DNA of 64,000 bases from Chaunax sp. Z400 (taxonomy: Eukaryota; Chordata; Actinopteri; Lophiiformes; Chaunacidae): NCBI GenBank assembly GCA_037577475.1, contig CM075184.1:32467594-32531593 (forward strand), given 5' to 3'. Every line of letters starts with the position of its first letter. Positions within the stretch are counted from its first letter, which is position 1. Below, piece after piece: positions 10,697-24,249 of the stretch. A program made the position numbers and the translations under genes. The notes under the pieces were generated by a model that did no database searches, was not told where the DNA came from, and saw only the letters and a program-made list of their open reading frames with translations.

Positions 10697-13600
10697 GCAT
10701 CATTCAAAGCTTGAAGGATGAAGGAATTCTTGTACCTGCCTTTCATGGCAGTAGGGGTGCAGCTTGAGCTCTGCATGAAGGGGACACATTCTGAGTGAGT
10801 GGTCCCTGCTTTATTAACCTCCTGCTTGTTGGATGTGAGACTTAAATCACTGAACTGCACCCCCACTATCATACAAACCACTTTCACTCTAAAGAAGGAC
10901 ATTTTTCTCTTTAGTACCAAGGTTACAACAACAGCAGATAATAGAAAATGAGACTGAAGACTCAATAGAGGCTCTATAGAACAGTGTTGTTATGGTCTTA
11001 TCATGGACTCTTTTTAACATGCATGGTTTGAACAACCACATTTGTGCAGTGTAATCCAATCTGAATCAATAGTCCTTCAAATGCTCTGTTGACACCACCA
11101 GGTTTTGTTTGTAATAAATGCACAACAGCACCTTAAAGTAATACCTTTGAGATGAATCAAACACTAAACTTTAGCATTACAAGCTTCACAAAGGTGAAAT
11201 TCATTGCGGTGTCAACAACACTGAGCTGAATTTCATTACAAAGCTGGGCTCTTTTTATCTGCTCAGGGCCAGACTGCCGGTTCCTGGGTGAGCTGCAGAG
11301 AACACATCTCTCACATGTTGCACACATGCTTGGTGAAATGCTTCTGGTGAAAAGACAATCAATTCTAATAGCTTTTAAATTAGATTGTAGTTGACTGCTG
11401 TAACAAAAGTAATGAGTTAATTGATTTGTTGTAGCCTACATGAAATAAAGAATCTGTTATTATTATTATAATGCCAAAATGAGAGAAAAGGCCAAATCTC
11501 ATAATGTCGAGGAAAGTGATGAATTCATCCACATACATACTCGGATCACCTCATGAATGTAATCAAATCTTTCTCGGCCCCAGATGCACCCCTACACAAA
11601 ATGTCATCAAAATCCATCTGGAACTTTCTGAGATGTCTTAGAGACAAACAGACAAACAAACAAGCATGGGTGATCACATGAGCTCTTCCAACTCAACTCA
11701 AGCAAAATAAACACAGGCCTACAAAAACATGCTATCATTATAACATTTACATGACAAAACATATGGTTTGCCATATCAAAATAAAATATTACAATTATAA
11801 GAATGTAATTTGAAATTAAAAAGATCTGCAAAAAATGTGTCATGTGTTTCAAATGGAGAATGTACAAAGCAGGGCCCAGATAAACTGGTATGATGTGAAA
11901 TCATCACTACCTTCACACAGACTCATGACATAAGACATAACTCCTATGAAAACGCTTATTTTCCCCCATTGCTTTCTTTTATTCCTTAAACCACAGCTGG
12001 CCTGAAGTTTTATCCAGGCGGCCCAGTTTGTAAAGTTGTCCAGGAGTCAGCTGCACAGCCCCGAGCCAAAGAAATGTGACTCAGCAATGCTGAGTGTCGA
12101 CAGGATGGTGACAGTGTACCATCATACATCATGTGAACTTTGTGTAGCCCTGTAAAATGAAACAAAGAGAAATTCCAATGACAGTTCTTATCTTTTTCAT
12201 TATCACTTGTTTCTCCGAGTGAAACTATGTAATTTCAGGCCAAGCAAGGAGGATTGAGATAGAACAGCAGCAGATGTATGGTTTTGTCTGAGGAACTCAA
12301 ACGATGCATCCAAAGCCAAATGTCCTTTGTATCTGAAAAGTCTTTTTTTTGTGTGTGTCCCTCTGCTCTGGTGAGACGGAGCTAATGCATAATGTGAGGT
12401 TCTCTTTTTCTTAGAGCTGTGATAAATGTTGGCCATCCTGTTGTTTCAGTGTTGGTATTTTGTAACTGACAGAATCCCTGGACCCTCTCCAGCCTCTCCA
12501 TCAGGCTTGAGTAACTTTAAATTTAAAAATATTTATTGGCTCACAGATTTTGATTGCTCCAGATCATACTGCACTATCCAACTATGCAGATGTGGGCAGA
12601 CATCTCAGCTGGGCAGCAGCTTTATTAATGTTCACAACATGATATGCTGCAAAAAAATGCGCATGTCTATTGGCTAGGCCACAACTTTGGTTCAGACTGA
12701 AATATCTCACTAAATTTTTTCTACAGACATAAAATAATTAGAAGATGAAGTGCAGACATGAAGAGACGTGAGAATAAACTGAATTAAACTAAATTATATA
12801 TATATCACCATGTTAGCCTATAGTCATCATCATGAGCATGTTAGCATGGTGGCTCATTTCCCTCAAAGCATCCCTATATTATATATAGTATAGCCTAGCA
12901 GAGCAGCTGTACAGCTGCACACTCCTGCTACACTGCTGTTAAACTAATCTACAGTAGCTTTGAGTTAATTTATGCTGCATGACACAGATTCATCCAAAAT
13001 GGTTTTCTTAAAAGCATTAGTAGACCTCATTTTCTCCTCATGTATAACATTTATACTCAATGTTTGATAAAAAATAATAATTGATAAATATCTACGACTA
13101 CAATAATGCACCTATATGAATATTGAACATCTGTCCTATAGGTGTAATTTATTGCATCATGTTTGTACACTGAATGTTTTGAATATATTTATGATATTAT
13201 ACACTGTGAATTTTGGGAATCAAAAGGAAGATAATGTTAACTCTTAGTCTCCATAGTGTGCTCTGTTACAGCATACTTTCCCCCCCATTATTTCATTTTT
13301 ATACCTATACTGTATACATTGTATATTTTTTATATGCTCCAGTAACCCAGGCACTCATTATGCCCCTATTTTGATGAAGTCATTTCTTTTCAGCCTGAGA
13401 TAAGAGCACAAGAATGGAGGATACATTCTTGGCTCTACACCTCGATTTCAAAATACCTCCAATATGAACATTTAAAATAAAATCTTTGAACTATTCTATT
13501 GAATAAAGGTCGATAAGAATTGGAAAATCAATTGCTTCTGTTTTTAATTTACATGTTTTTGGCATCTGGTTTACGTTATCATGTGTATTTCTGTCTAAAT

Positions 13601-16085
13601 ATGCTGGATCCACTTAATCTCTTCCTCTGTGATGTTTAGAATTTATTTTTACTCTGGGGATATTTATTGCAAAATTAAATCGAACAGTATGTTTCTTGTT
13701 TGCTTCACTTTGAGAAAGGTTAATTACTGTCAATGAGATATGTGGATGTTTATTGGTCTGTCATTTTGTTTTGATGTCTATTGATTAAACACAAAAATAT
13801 TAACATGGGGCGTGACGGTTAAAAGAAAGGTCTTCATTGTTTAATATGATACCATTTCTTATTTTTAAAGCCTTATTCAGTTTAATTATATTTTTTGTCA
13901 CAAATGTTGATATAAAATCAATGTTTTCTTCAACTTTATTGGATCCTTATTCGATATGTTCTGTATCTGAACCCTTTTTTGACAAATGATGATAGACTTA
14001 TCATCATCCGCCTATCAGACTCTCAGGTTTCTGATGTCCTTTGGTTTGAATCGACTGAAATGTTCAACCATTCATCCAAAACTTCCTTTAAGGTGTAACC
14101 TCTGAGATGTTTTATGAATAAAAAGATGAAAAGTGTTTTCTATTATTATTCAAAGACATTTTTCTAGATGTCAGATATTTTGATTTTTTATTTAGTATCT
14201 TTAAAAACATGGCAGTCTGTCAGGGCTATTGAAAGCCTTTCCTCAAATTTTCCAACTTCTTCTGTTTCAAATCATGGCGTTCTTCCCTACGGCCACTGCC
14301 AGGCTCCAGCTGTTACTTTTCAGGCGAGCTCACATCCTTTGACTGACTGTGTGAAACAGAGACAGGTCAGCGTAAGACTTTTGCTGTATGTTTGTCTTTA
14401 TTGATCTTTTCGAAACAGGGAAAATACCTCACCACAGCGAACCTCTTGTGAACTTGTCCTCACGCCAAAAAACAACTGGGTTTAGGACAGTGTGTTTCGT
14501 CATTATTTCCGTGGAGACCAAAAAGAAATTAAATGCATTCCTATTTCGACATTTCCAGAGAAAATCAAGCTTTTTGTTTGTGGCCCTGTCACTGCTTCAA
14601 ACATATTTACTGGCAAATCCTCAGATGCCAAAAATGATTCACTCCACATAAAAAATGCAATGAAACACAGCCATGGACTTCATTTTTTATGGTGCTCAGG
14701 AACGATGACTTCAGTCTGTTTTTTTTTTTTTTCAGTTTTTAAAAAGTGAAGCCAAGGTTTAAAGTTTAGGGAAATATGCATTTTTACGGTCTGGCAGAGT
14801 CGAATGAGATGTCACTCATGACTGCACTGGTTAATATAAAGTACCACCAGCAGCCAATTAGCCTATCTCAGTGCAGAGACTGGAAATGAGGGCAAACAGT
14901 TGATTTATTTTTTTGGTGAAACCACCACTACCTCATATTAAAGTGCAGAAACAAGACCAATTTAAAGCAAATTAACAAGCATAGCACATAATTCATTTCA
15001 TATCTCCACTTATATTACTTTCAAAATAGTTAATTACATTTACATTTTCATTGCATTCCAATCTCTGCAGAGCAGCGTTCTATCTGCAGGCGACACCGGG
15101 TTGTTTTTCTGTTTGTAAGAGAGAAAATATATCAAACCGACATTAACTGGGAGAGAAATTGAATGGAACGCAGATGCTTGCTCTGCATGCTGCACTATAA
15201 AGTGAATATGACAACTGTATCTTACAAAGACAAATCTGCTCAATTAACAGCTACAGAAGAAATAGCTGATATTTCACAGCAACCCCCCCCCCCCACAAAC
15301 CTTTTTATTAAGAGATTTCGAAGCTTGGCTGCAGCCGAAGCCGTTCTGCGTCAGAGGGATCAGAAACATAATACGCTTTATACTCTGCCCAACTGTGACT
15401 TCAGCTATTTAAATACACAGTTAGTGCTATGAAAGACACAACGTTGACTGGAGGGACCTCTGCTCAGACTGTCTATGAAGGAATTGAAGTTAAATTAGTA
15501 GCAGCTTTGAGAAAAATCCAGGGAAGCCCAATGGATATCTTCATTTTAGTTCAATTCTAGCATAATATCCTCAGTGTGTCTCATGATTGCTGACATTGTA
15601 AAAGGGACACGACTGATGAATGTGTGCTCTTTCTTTAAATAAAAACAGAAAAGGTTGCGTGAATCATGCATATATATTCTAAAGACAATAAATATACCAT
15701 TAATGATACAAGCATTATCTATTTAAGTATAGTGGGGACCTACGATGTGACCTGCCTATAACATCAGAGGAACTGTAATTATACAATCATAATACCACGC
15801 ATATGCAGTCAGGGCATTCAGTACGTCTCATTAAGTAGATAATGACTTCAGGGACTATGAGGTATTTCAACTTGCGAAGTATAAATAATGAGCTTCTTCA
15901 TTCATACAGGAAATTTGGGAGACTAACACACAAATCAGCCAGTTAATTGTGGGAAACTCAGTCTTATGAAACAACTACCAGTGAGTCTCAAATGCCACAT
16001 TTTTATGTGGACCAGCAGGGATTGGAAAGGTTCTAAAGTCACCAAGGGGAGCTATTTTTAAGTCAGTGCTTCAATTTGCACATGT
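10696..16085. other. Intergenic stretch without recognised genes
   Basis: No exon or RNA gene is recognised. A segment at about 11560-11665 (ending in GACAAACAGACAAACAAACA) resembles the dispersed repeat annotated at 48130-48425. The remainder is AT-rich with scattered homopolymer runs. Confidence 0.5.
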
Positions 16086-16088
16086 GAG

Positions 16089-16155
16089 TTCTTTATTCTT
16101 TATTCGGATCTTCATTAGCTTCCACAAAGTGATCGCTAGTCTTCCTGGGGTCCCA
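16089..16155 (-). mobile_element. Retroposon 3' tail, (AATAAAG)n type
   Basis: Read on the minus strand this is CCCCAGGAAGACTAGCGATC, then CACTTTGTGGAAGCTAATGA, then AGATCCGAATAAAGAATAAAG. It matches, base for base over most of its length, the plus-strand segment at 43997-44085. The heptamer tail is typical of a non-LTR retroposon 3' end. The upstream body of the element is not recognised. Confidence 0.65.
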
Positions 16156-16429
16156 TTAAAACAATCAAATTAAACAGAATAAAAATGATAGTGCACCAAA
16201 GACTGGGATAAAGTTGAAAAATAAAGTAAAATAGGTGGAATAAAAACAGGAAACACACTAAAAGAATCAGGACATAAACACAGAGAGATGAACAGCAACA
16301 AAACTGTAACAATAGCAATCTCTGTTTAGGATTGGTCAGATAATGTTTTAACAACATTTTAAAAGAAAATCTGGTTTCATGTTAATAGAGAACATGATCC
16401 AAGCATAAGAAGCTCTATTAGGAACTTGT

Positions 16430-17022
16430 TATGTTGACGTTTGAAAAAGGACTCAAATGCAGACACACAGGGGGACAGAGAGTAATAGGCAAACATGCAC
16501 AACAAAGGCAAAGGGCAAAAACACAGGAGGTACAAAATCCAAAGCATAAAGTCCAAAAACAAGAAGAAAACTGAGGCAAAACAGGGATAACAGAGCAAAC
16601 CTGGTGCAGAACAGGGGACAGCAGGACATGGAGCAAAACAGGACAAGGAGCAAAACAGGACAAGGCAGAGTAAAACAGATATCACAGGGATACACAGACG
16701 AACCGACAAAGGAGGTAAGAAACACAGACTAAAGACACAGGTAAGGAGAGGAGATGGGGAACAGGTGGCACAGGGAGGAGGTGGACATGATCAGACAGTT
16801 ACAGAGAAGGGAAAACCTTAAAGGGGAAAATATGAGGAGGATAAACTAACATAAGACAGAGCAAACAAACAGGGAAAGGGAGCAAACTGGAAGAGGCAGG
16901 AGAACAAATGGTTTAAAAATCACAACCAAACACAGGAAATGCAAAGCAAATACATGGCAGGGAAAATACTTTCAAAAGAAAACAGGAAATGGCAACATAA
17001 ATACAGAACCATGACAGAACTA
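16430..17022 (-). repeat. Dispersed repeat family A, copy 1
   Basis: This is a purine-rich plus strand with many ACAGG and AAAACAGGACAAG words, ending in ACAGAACCATGACAGAAC. It shares its end (ACCATGACAGA), the GGGGAACAGGTG words and overall character with 33821-34031 in the same orientation. In the complementary direction it resembles retrotransposon untranslated sequence common in teleost genomes (TTCTGTCATGGTTCTGTA). The several overlapping minus-strand frames here are Cys/Leu/Phe-rich artefacts of the base bias. Confidence 0.5.
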
Positions 17023-17099
17023 TTCTCCTCATGCAGCTCGTTTGTGGATCACCTGGAATGTTTTATACTCATGACAAAAATCTGAGTAAATAATAATAA

Positions 17100-19355
17100 T
17101 AATAATTTTTATTTACATAGGGTGCAAAAACATAAAGCCAAACAAGATTTGAGTCAGAGTTGAAAGATGTGAATATGATCACTTATCGAGCTCTCGCCTC
17201 TCTGCAGTAGGTATTGAGTCACAGCTCCTTAGAAGGTCTCTTAAGGCCTGAGGTGCTTTGTGAAAAACTTATCTTAGTCAGGATCTGGTCTAAACTCTTA
17301 GGAACGGAAGAATTTCCCTAGAATTAAATCACTAGGAGCAACTCTGTAATAGGAAGTTTCATAGATATGGCCTCACATCAGCGTTCCTCATGCATCTGAT
17401 GGGATGTCAGCTCTGCCTCTCCCTTCTCCGGGTGTTTTTCCTGTTGTTTCACCTTCTTATGCTGTGTCCCAAATCACATACTTCTGTTAGTATACTCACA
17501 TGTAGTGTACTGTAGTATTAGCATTCAGGTCCTATTGAGCTGTTATAACAGCATTATTACCAATCGCTCCATCGATGCGAGCTGCTGTTCACCTGTGTGG
17601 GAGATGATCCGAATGACATTCACCTCCTAAAGCCTGCATGTCTCTACCTCAGGTTGTTTTCCATGTTCACTTGGTGACTGAACCGGTTGTAACCTTCCCA
17701 TTTCAGGTGATGACCTCACAAAGCAGTGTTACCATTTAGCTTTTATGGCCCATGTACAGACATGCTGTTGGGGTCACCAGGCCAACAGCTTCTGGACTGT
17801 GAACCTGGAGTTGGCCGTCATTGTTACAAAGCCATCAAAAGGGAGTTTTCTGACCTTGGAAACCGCAGTTGTAAAAGCAGTCTTATAGCAAAAGGCCCAT
17901 TTAATGGCTGTTCTGCAGCCTTTAAAGACACAAAGCAGCTGTTAAATGGATCTTGTAGTGAGATTTTTTTTTAGTCAACAATCTCCTGCAAGATTCAACT
18001 TTTAAGACCAGAGAAATGGAAATGTGAACATCTACATCCTCCATGAAACGCAGGATAATTCCATCTGCTTATGAAGATTACATGATATGAATGAAAATAC
18101 CAGAGCAGCTGGCCTGACAGAACCAGGGGCCGGTCCACCGCGGGGTGGAAGGAAAAAAACGCAATGAAAGAGGGTCCATATATAGAGAATATATGAATGC
18201 TATACTGTTTTGAATACATGGGATCTGCAGCTTTCAGAATCCGTCAACCAATTATACATTGTTGCTTAAAAACAATTAAATTGTACAAATAAACTTTGAT
18301 GTAAGAGCAGGGAGCATTTTAAAATATCCAGGATAAATCTCTCAGTCTACAATAAAATCTTTGTTTCCCCTGGAAAGAAGAAATTCAGTTTTCCAGTGAG
18401 AATAAATGCACCATAATCAGGAGGATGGAAGTCTGGAGTCAGTCATACTGACTCAAATCTGAATTCTTGACACGATCATGTTCACTTCACCAAAAACAGC
18501 CGTTTCAGCCACTTACACTTCTTTGTTGACTTTTGGACCAGCAGTGACCTCAGAGCACTGGTCAGGGAGGCTTCAGCAGCCATTTGTGTTCAGCTAAATC
18601 AATAAGCAAGGATCCCTGGCTTTTGTCACCATCTGTTGGTTGTGTCACATTCGAAACTTATCCCTCGACTCCTTTAACTGAGACGAAAATATTGATACCT
18701 TATACAGCAGAGTGGAGTCTTGCATTTTCCATTAATCTGACTGCATAGTTTGAGGATGTCTTTAGAAAGTGTAAAGTGTAAATATTATAAATGTTGTGTT
18801 ATTAACAGTATTCAATAGAAGAGGTCATTCATGAAATCTTTGGCTTATGATGATTTCCTTTACAATTCAAATAATATATGAGGCAAGGATGAAAATCTTT
18901 TTTCTTTAGAGTATCTACTTTTTAGACTTTAATGGTATAAATAGAAAAAGGTTCATATCCCCAGCTTCTTACCTTTCAAATGGGACCAGAATGAAACGGT
19001 TTCAAGGTATAAGGCTCTGGTTTTAGAGTTTAAAAGGAGTTCATATTGAGAGGTTTTTGTTGGTGTCATCATGAATCACACAGATCGTCTCAACGGCTGC
19101 TGTGTTTTTTTGCTCCCAGGGTCTCTGAGGAACAGACAAAGCTCCTCTGTGATGACTGAACGACTGTGATCAGTTAACCCTGTCAGCTGTTTCTTTCTCC
19201 ATGAACAGTGTCAGCAATGCCTCTTAAGTTCTGGCTCAGGTTTTGTCTCTGGTGCCTATAAAAGGGCTCTACAGGCCTACAGGTGACTTTAATACTAGTG
19301 TCAGAAGATGGAGTTTTTAACGTTGGGGAGTAGATTGCTGCTCGTGAAACATTTA
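17100..19355. other. Intergenic stretch without recognised genes
   Basis: No gene is seen. The open frames at 17726-17974 and 17995-18219 lack recognisable motifs. Confidence 0.45.
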
Positions 19356-19363
19356 GATTTTTA

Positions 19364-19912
19364 CAGGGGCGGATCCAGGGGCGGGGCCAGAGGGGCACTG
19401 GCCCCAGCTGAATTCTGATTGGCCCCTAAAGTGCCCCTATCTTGTCACTTGTCTGTCTTTTTTTTTCTGTTTGTTTACAACTTGAATATTTGACCATGTC
19501 AAGTTTTTCTCCTCTAGACTGTTGTGTATGCTGTAATATAGTATGTAAGTATTTTCTTTAATGTAAAAATTCTTAAAAAAAAGTATTTTATGTATTACAT
19601 AATTGGAAAAACGTGTCTTATGTTTTATATTTATTTATGCATCCTAGTTTAAAATTCAATAATTGCTAAACTTTTTTGATGTACAAAATCTGCTTGAAAA
19701 AGGCACAATTTGCATAATACATTCAATTATGTGAGTCTTTACTAAAAGCTATGGAGCCAACAGCAAACAATGAATGACTGGTGAAATATTCTGTGTATAC
19801 ATCTTACTGAATAAAGAAATGTGCATGAATGTTGGACATATATTTGGCCCCTCTGTAAAAAATGTGGCCCCTCTATGGCCCCTGATTTAGAAAAATTCTA
19901 GATCCGCCACTG
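19364..19912. mobile_element. hAT-type miniature element with 8-bp target duplication
   Basis: The left end begins CAGGGGCGGATCCAGGGGCG. The right end finishes TCTAGATCCGCCACTG, whose reverse complement is CAGTGGCGGATCTAGA, so the termini are inverted repeats with few mismatches. The flanks are GATTTTTA on the left (19356-19363) and GATATTTA on the right (19913-19920), an 8-bp target duplication with one mismatch. This is the hallmark length of hAT transposition. GGCCCCT words recur just inside both ends. The element is about 550 bp with no transposase frame, so it is a non-autonomous copy. Confidence 0.8.
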
Positions 19913-20489
19913 GATATTTATGTACCTGATTAGAAGAAAATAGAAGATTCTTTTGGTCTCCACACCACCTAAATAATTACCTAGTGCATGCAGATATCTC
20001 TGACCTTAAATCTTTTATTTTCTAGAATAAAATTCCCCCGCTGACCGATAATAAGTAACATTTGTAGTCAGCTAATTATCTGGAAATCTACCCAATGACA
20101 ATCATAGCAGTGAGTCCCTTTATGTTGGGTTTTCACATGTTTGCTAAAATACAGGATTAACTGTTCATAAAGCGTTTGAACCAGACTCTGGAAAATATTA
20201 AAGGAATCATTGTTTAGCCAGCAGTAGTGGAGGGAAGATGAGAATTTGTGCTGATTATCCTGAGAGAAACTACTCAGGCCCTTTAATGAATGCTTTTATT
20301 GCCCCGGCACAGAGGTGTGCATCATGTAATTACAACACAACACTTACTGCAAGCCTCAGTTAAAGGTCACAGAAGGTAGAGGTCTAAATTTAACTGTTAC
20401 CCTCTGATCAGCTGACTCGTGATAGAGTAGCCTTGTGGCTTCCATCTCTAATTGAAATGACTCCTTGATTACATAAAACGTCACCAAGA

Positions 20490-20600
20490 AACTATATTTA
20501 ATGTTTTACCTCATTAACTTCATTGCTCTTTGTAAATATATGAAGAACCAGCTATTTTGGAAGTTCAGTCGTTCTCAAGCAAGGATGGGGAGAGATTCAG
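20490..20600 (+). mobile_element. Tc1-like transposon fragment (family B, copy 1)
   Basis: It contains TTTAATGTTTTACCTCATTA, then ACTTCATTGCTCTTTGTAAA, and later CAGTCGTTCTCAAGCAAGGA. From recall these match the left-terminal region and 5' leader of an abundant teleost Tc1/mariner element. The same words, with substitutions, occur at 35805-36290. The transposase region is missing. Confidence 0.6.
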
Positions 20601-20719
20601 ATTTTTTGAAACATATGATGCATTACAATAATCATCAGTGTTGTTATTGTAGTCGTTATTATAAATACTACAAACTGTATTTTAATAGCTGTTATTGTTA
20701 TTGTGGTTGAACATGTCTG

Positions 20720-20842
20720 TGTCCCTTGTTGGGTCTCTGTAGAATAAAGAGCCAGTCTAGACCTGCTCCTTTTGGAAAGTGCCTTGATATAACTTTTGTT
20801 GTGATTTGGCGCTATACAAATAAATTGAATTGAATTGAACAA
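20720..20842 (+). mobile_element. L2-type LINE 3' tail
   Basis: The segment carries the sequence GTCTAGACCTGCTCC, then GTGATTTGGCGCTATACAAA, then TAAATTGAATTGAATTGAA. This is the characteristic teleost L2-type LINE (or LINE-dependent SINE) 3' end with a TTGAA tail. Only the terminal part, about 120 bases, is preserved. Confidence 0.8.
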
Positions 20843-21689
20843 CAATGAACCACTGTTGGTAAAATACAGTTAATTTGAAAATGACTGCCTTCTGTCTCTG
20901 CAAAGGAGGTAATGTTTTTGCTGGCGTTGGTTTGTTTGTTTGTTTGTTTGTCTGCTGTCTGTTAGCAGTAAATGTTTTGGAGAGGTACAGTAGGGTATAT
21001 GGTCCAAGGAACAATCCATTACTTTTAGCAGTGTTCCATGTCATCATCTGGATCCAGATTTGTTTTGAAAGGATTCTTTATCATTGCAGGATTGGGGCAA
21101 TTACAAGACTTTTGCTTCTACCTTCATGGATAATGCCTACAATGCTTACTCATCCCCATAAGATCTACCACACATCAAACTATTATGTGGATCCAGGTCA
21201 TATTTTGATTCTGATGATCCAGAATGTTTCCATTCTACTGTGAGATAACACATAATAATGCTACAGATGTGCAGCTAAGATCAAATGTAGTTTAAACTGT
21301 TCTGATTCAGGTCAAATTTGACGCATCTTCAAAAGTTACAGAGGTAATTCCTGAAGAAAACCGGCATCAGTGAAATGTTGATTTTCTTGAAAAACTACCA
21401 AACTAATAATGAATTTTTATTCTATAGACACATGTTTTCATTGTCAAAGAGTCTTATTATGAGGATCAAACTATTAGATGCAAACTACCAAAGCAGCTCA
21501 GAGTCTAGTTTTTAAGAGATTTTATTCCAATATCATGAAAAACAATAATGTTCCAATAAGAACCAGATCTGGATCATAATGCCGGATTAGCAGTATATAT
21601 GTTAACCACAGTGCCTTAACAGAGACGGGTAAGGACATGAAGAATCATTTAATTTATCTTATGAAGTTATATCGAAACAAAAAGATAGA

Positions 21690-21985
21690 TCCAGATCTGC
21701 TATTATAGAAAATCATATTTTTGCTGATGATGCATAAACTACTGATGATAATCACATGAACCCAAAAGCTAGGAGTCGGTTGCTGGATCCGTAAAGCGAG
21801 GTAAGGATGGCAACATCACCATGGTGTGTGGTATGGCCATGGCTGCAGTGATACAACATATTGTGCGCACTCTTGAGTATGCATTCCTTCTCTCAGAGTC
21901 CAGAATGCTGATGGAAACTGAAAACAACTTTCCTGTTGTTCAAGTTTTAGTGACAGTGACGTTTTGTGGTTTCTACTTTACATTT
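21690..21985 (+). repeat. Dispersed repeat family C, copy 1
   Basis: It shares ordered words with 32690-33060 in the same orientation: GAAAATCATATTTTTG, ATAAACTACTGATGATAA, GTAA-rich CACCAT spacers and TTGTTCAAGTTTTAGTGACA. GGATCC/CCAGATC words typical of a common fish repeat lie just upstream (21045-21070, 21190-21200). It is unclassified and no coding capacity was seen. Confidence 0.55.
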
Positions 21986-22784
21986 TACACAACACCCACT
22001 TTCAGAGTCAGGGTTGTAGTAGGATAACAAAATGGAAAATGTAACGGTTCACTAATTATTACTTTGTGCTGACTAATTGCCTCATTACAGCTCTGACCCC
22101 AGATCGGAATCTTTCAGAGCAACGGTTACACACCAAGCGGAGCAATTACCAAACACTGCAGTGACTGAAGCTCTTTGATTAGAGCCGTTGTGCTGCTGTG
22201 TACACACTGTATGTAATGTACATGTTGAATCCTCCATTCAAACGCAGCACAATGGAGTTGTTGAGTGCCTCTTGAAAGTCTGCCACACGGTCACTTATTT
22301 TAGCTCAGCTCATGCTTTCCACATGCTGTAATCAATTTGTGTGGTAGTTGGCAGGACGGCCAAAAGCGGTGCGGTAATCTCTGGATCACGCTGCTACATG
22401 AATGGTGGCTGAGGCTCTGAGTGTATCCTGACTGTCTGCCACGGTGCCAGGCCGCGGGAATGAGGCCATCCCCGCCGCTGCCTGACTGTGAGCGACACTG
22501 CCCACATTGTGTTTGACTAAAAGAGAGATTTCTCCTGAGTGAAAGACTCCTCTCTCATTAGAATTACTCTTCAATCTCTCTGCAGAAACTCTGCACCAAC
22601 TAACTTGCAGGCTATGAAGGATGTGTTTCACACCGTCCTAAAGGAACTCCAGGTCTCCGTGGATACAATACGGTATATGAGCCCATATTAGGTACTGTTT
22701 TACTATGGCTCCTTTCTCTCAGACAGCAGTAGATTTAAGTAGACTTTAGCTTTCTAACCAGTGATCAATACTAAATAGACTGTA

Positions 22785-23000
22785 TTAATATAGAGCACCT
22801 TTCTACTCTGACTGACCTCTAATTCACTCATTCACATGGCAGCCTCGCCTCACGTTCATACAATGGTGGCAGAGGCTATTATGTAAGGTACAGAACAACC
22901 TGCTTATCAGGAGCTTATCAGGAGCAATAACCATTCACACAATCACTCAACAAACACAGGAGCAATTCAGTGCTCAAGAACACTTTGTCATGACCACAAA
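22785..23000 (+). repeat. Dispersed fish repeat
   Basis: This segment runs TAGAGCACCTTTCTACTCTG, CATTCACATGGCAG, GGTGGCAGAGGCT, AACCTGCTTATCAGGAGC. It matches the consensus, as I remember it, of a very common teleost interspersed repeat (ATAGCACCTTTCTAG...GGAGCAATTTGGGG). An internal CTTATCAGGAG word is tandemly duplicated. Confidence 0.5.
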
Positions 23001-23159
23001 CCTTTAGATAAGCCGAGTGCAAATGTGCAATGATTTTTATTACTTATCATCAATGAGCACGTATATCATGCTAAAAGAGTGTGGCTAAAGATACATGTCC
23101 CAGGCAACAAGTCGGCCTTTTCACTGGTTGATGATACCGAAGAAATAAAGATGAGGCAT

Positions 23160-23200
23160 CTTATCTGATATCTTATCTTATCTTATCTGATTGCCTAGCT
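23160..23200. repeat. (TCTTA)n pentamer run
   Basis: A short array of TCTTA/TCTGA pentamers. It is the same pentamer type as the LINE tails at 38200 and in the array at 55.5-56.5 kb. Confidence 0.8.
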
Positions 23201-23439
23201 TCCTATTGGATATCTGTGTTATCAATCTGGCACTGCATGCTATTATTGGCTGACGGCCAAATGTTCTGGACATAACTGTGACCTTTCACACCATAGAAAT
23301 CTTTCATGTTTCATATGTTTTGTTAAGCTGGAACTAATCAAAACTCAGGTTCAACCTAATTTTTAAGACAAACTAGCCATAATTTGGGACTCTGAGGAAC
23401 TTTTCCTGGACGTCTGGTCACCCGATTCTTGAAATTCTT

Positions 23440-23835
23440 GTCTGTGCTCAGTTTTTCATTTTTTTGGCTCTAAACTGTTGATGTATTCTATTACAGCGTA
23501 TACACCTGTTTTAAAGTATTTTATGTTTTACATATTTAGGGGGAAAAAGTGGCTTTTGTATTGTGTTTTCATGCACCCCAGTTTAAAATTCAATAAATAT
23601 GAAAATTAAGTTTTTTTTCCTGATTTTTTTGTCGTATACAATCTGCTTGAACAAGGTTTAATTTCCAAAACAACTATGTTTTCAAAACTACAGAGCCAAC
23701 GGTCAACAAGGAATGACTGGTGAAATGTATATTCATCTTAATGAATATGTAAACTGCATGGATGTTGGCCACTATGTGTGAAATGTGGCCCATTTATGGC
23801 CCCTTATCAAGAAAAATCCTTTATCCACCAATCAG
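23440..23835. mobile_element. Diverged second copy of the 19.4-kb hAT-type element
   Basis: Ordered matches to 19440-19912 include CCAGTTTAAAATTCAATAA (first copy: CTAGTTTAAAATTCAATAA), ATGACTGGTGAAAT, GATGTTGG, AAATGTGGCCC and TATGGCCCCT. The copy then runs into a decayed right end at about 23800-23835. The left inverted repeat is not recognisable. The divergence suggests an older insertion of the same family in the same orientation. Confidence 0.6.
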
Positions 23836-24249
23836 TATAGAGCTATAGTTAATAGTCTTATAGATCAAACTATCATTTTGTTTTGAGAAAATCTTGTTTT
23901 ACAGTCTTCAATAGGACTGATGGTCTATATTTTGTGTTTTTGTTCACTTTCGATGTTCCAAAAGAAAATGCCTATAGGGTGTCTGGTAAATGTAAGGCCG
24001 TTTCTGGTAATGCTGGCTGAAGCTGCTGGAATGTGCACGTCCTTAAATTCCATAAGGAACAGGATAGAGCTGCAAAAAATTAGCCTAAAGTCTGACAGCA
24101 TCACGGTCTGCTTCCTGCCAAACCTGCAGTGGCTACTGCACAGTAGATGTGCCAGTTGGGACTTTGTGACACACATAATCCTCCAACTTTATAATGAAGT
24201 GTTCCTTGGCCTTGGAAGCAATGATCGTTGCTACCGCTGGTATTAAGCT

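Noticed and set aside
16377..16725. Overlapping Cys/Leu/Phe-rich minus-strand frames
   Set aside because: Three frames are open at once because of the strong strand base bias of a dispersed repeat. They have no conserved protein features beyond composition.
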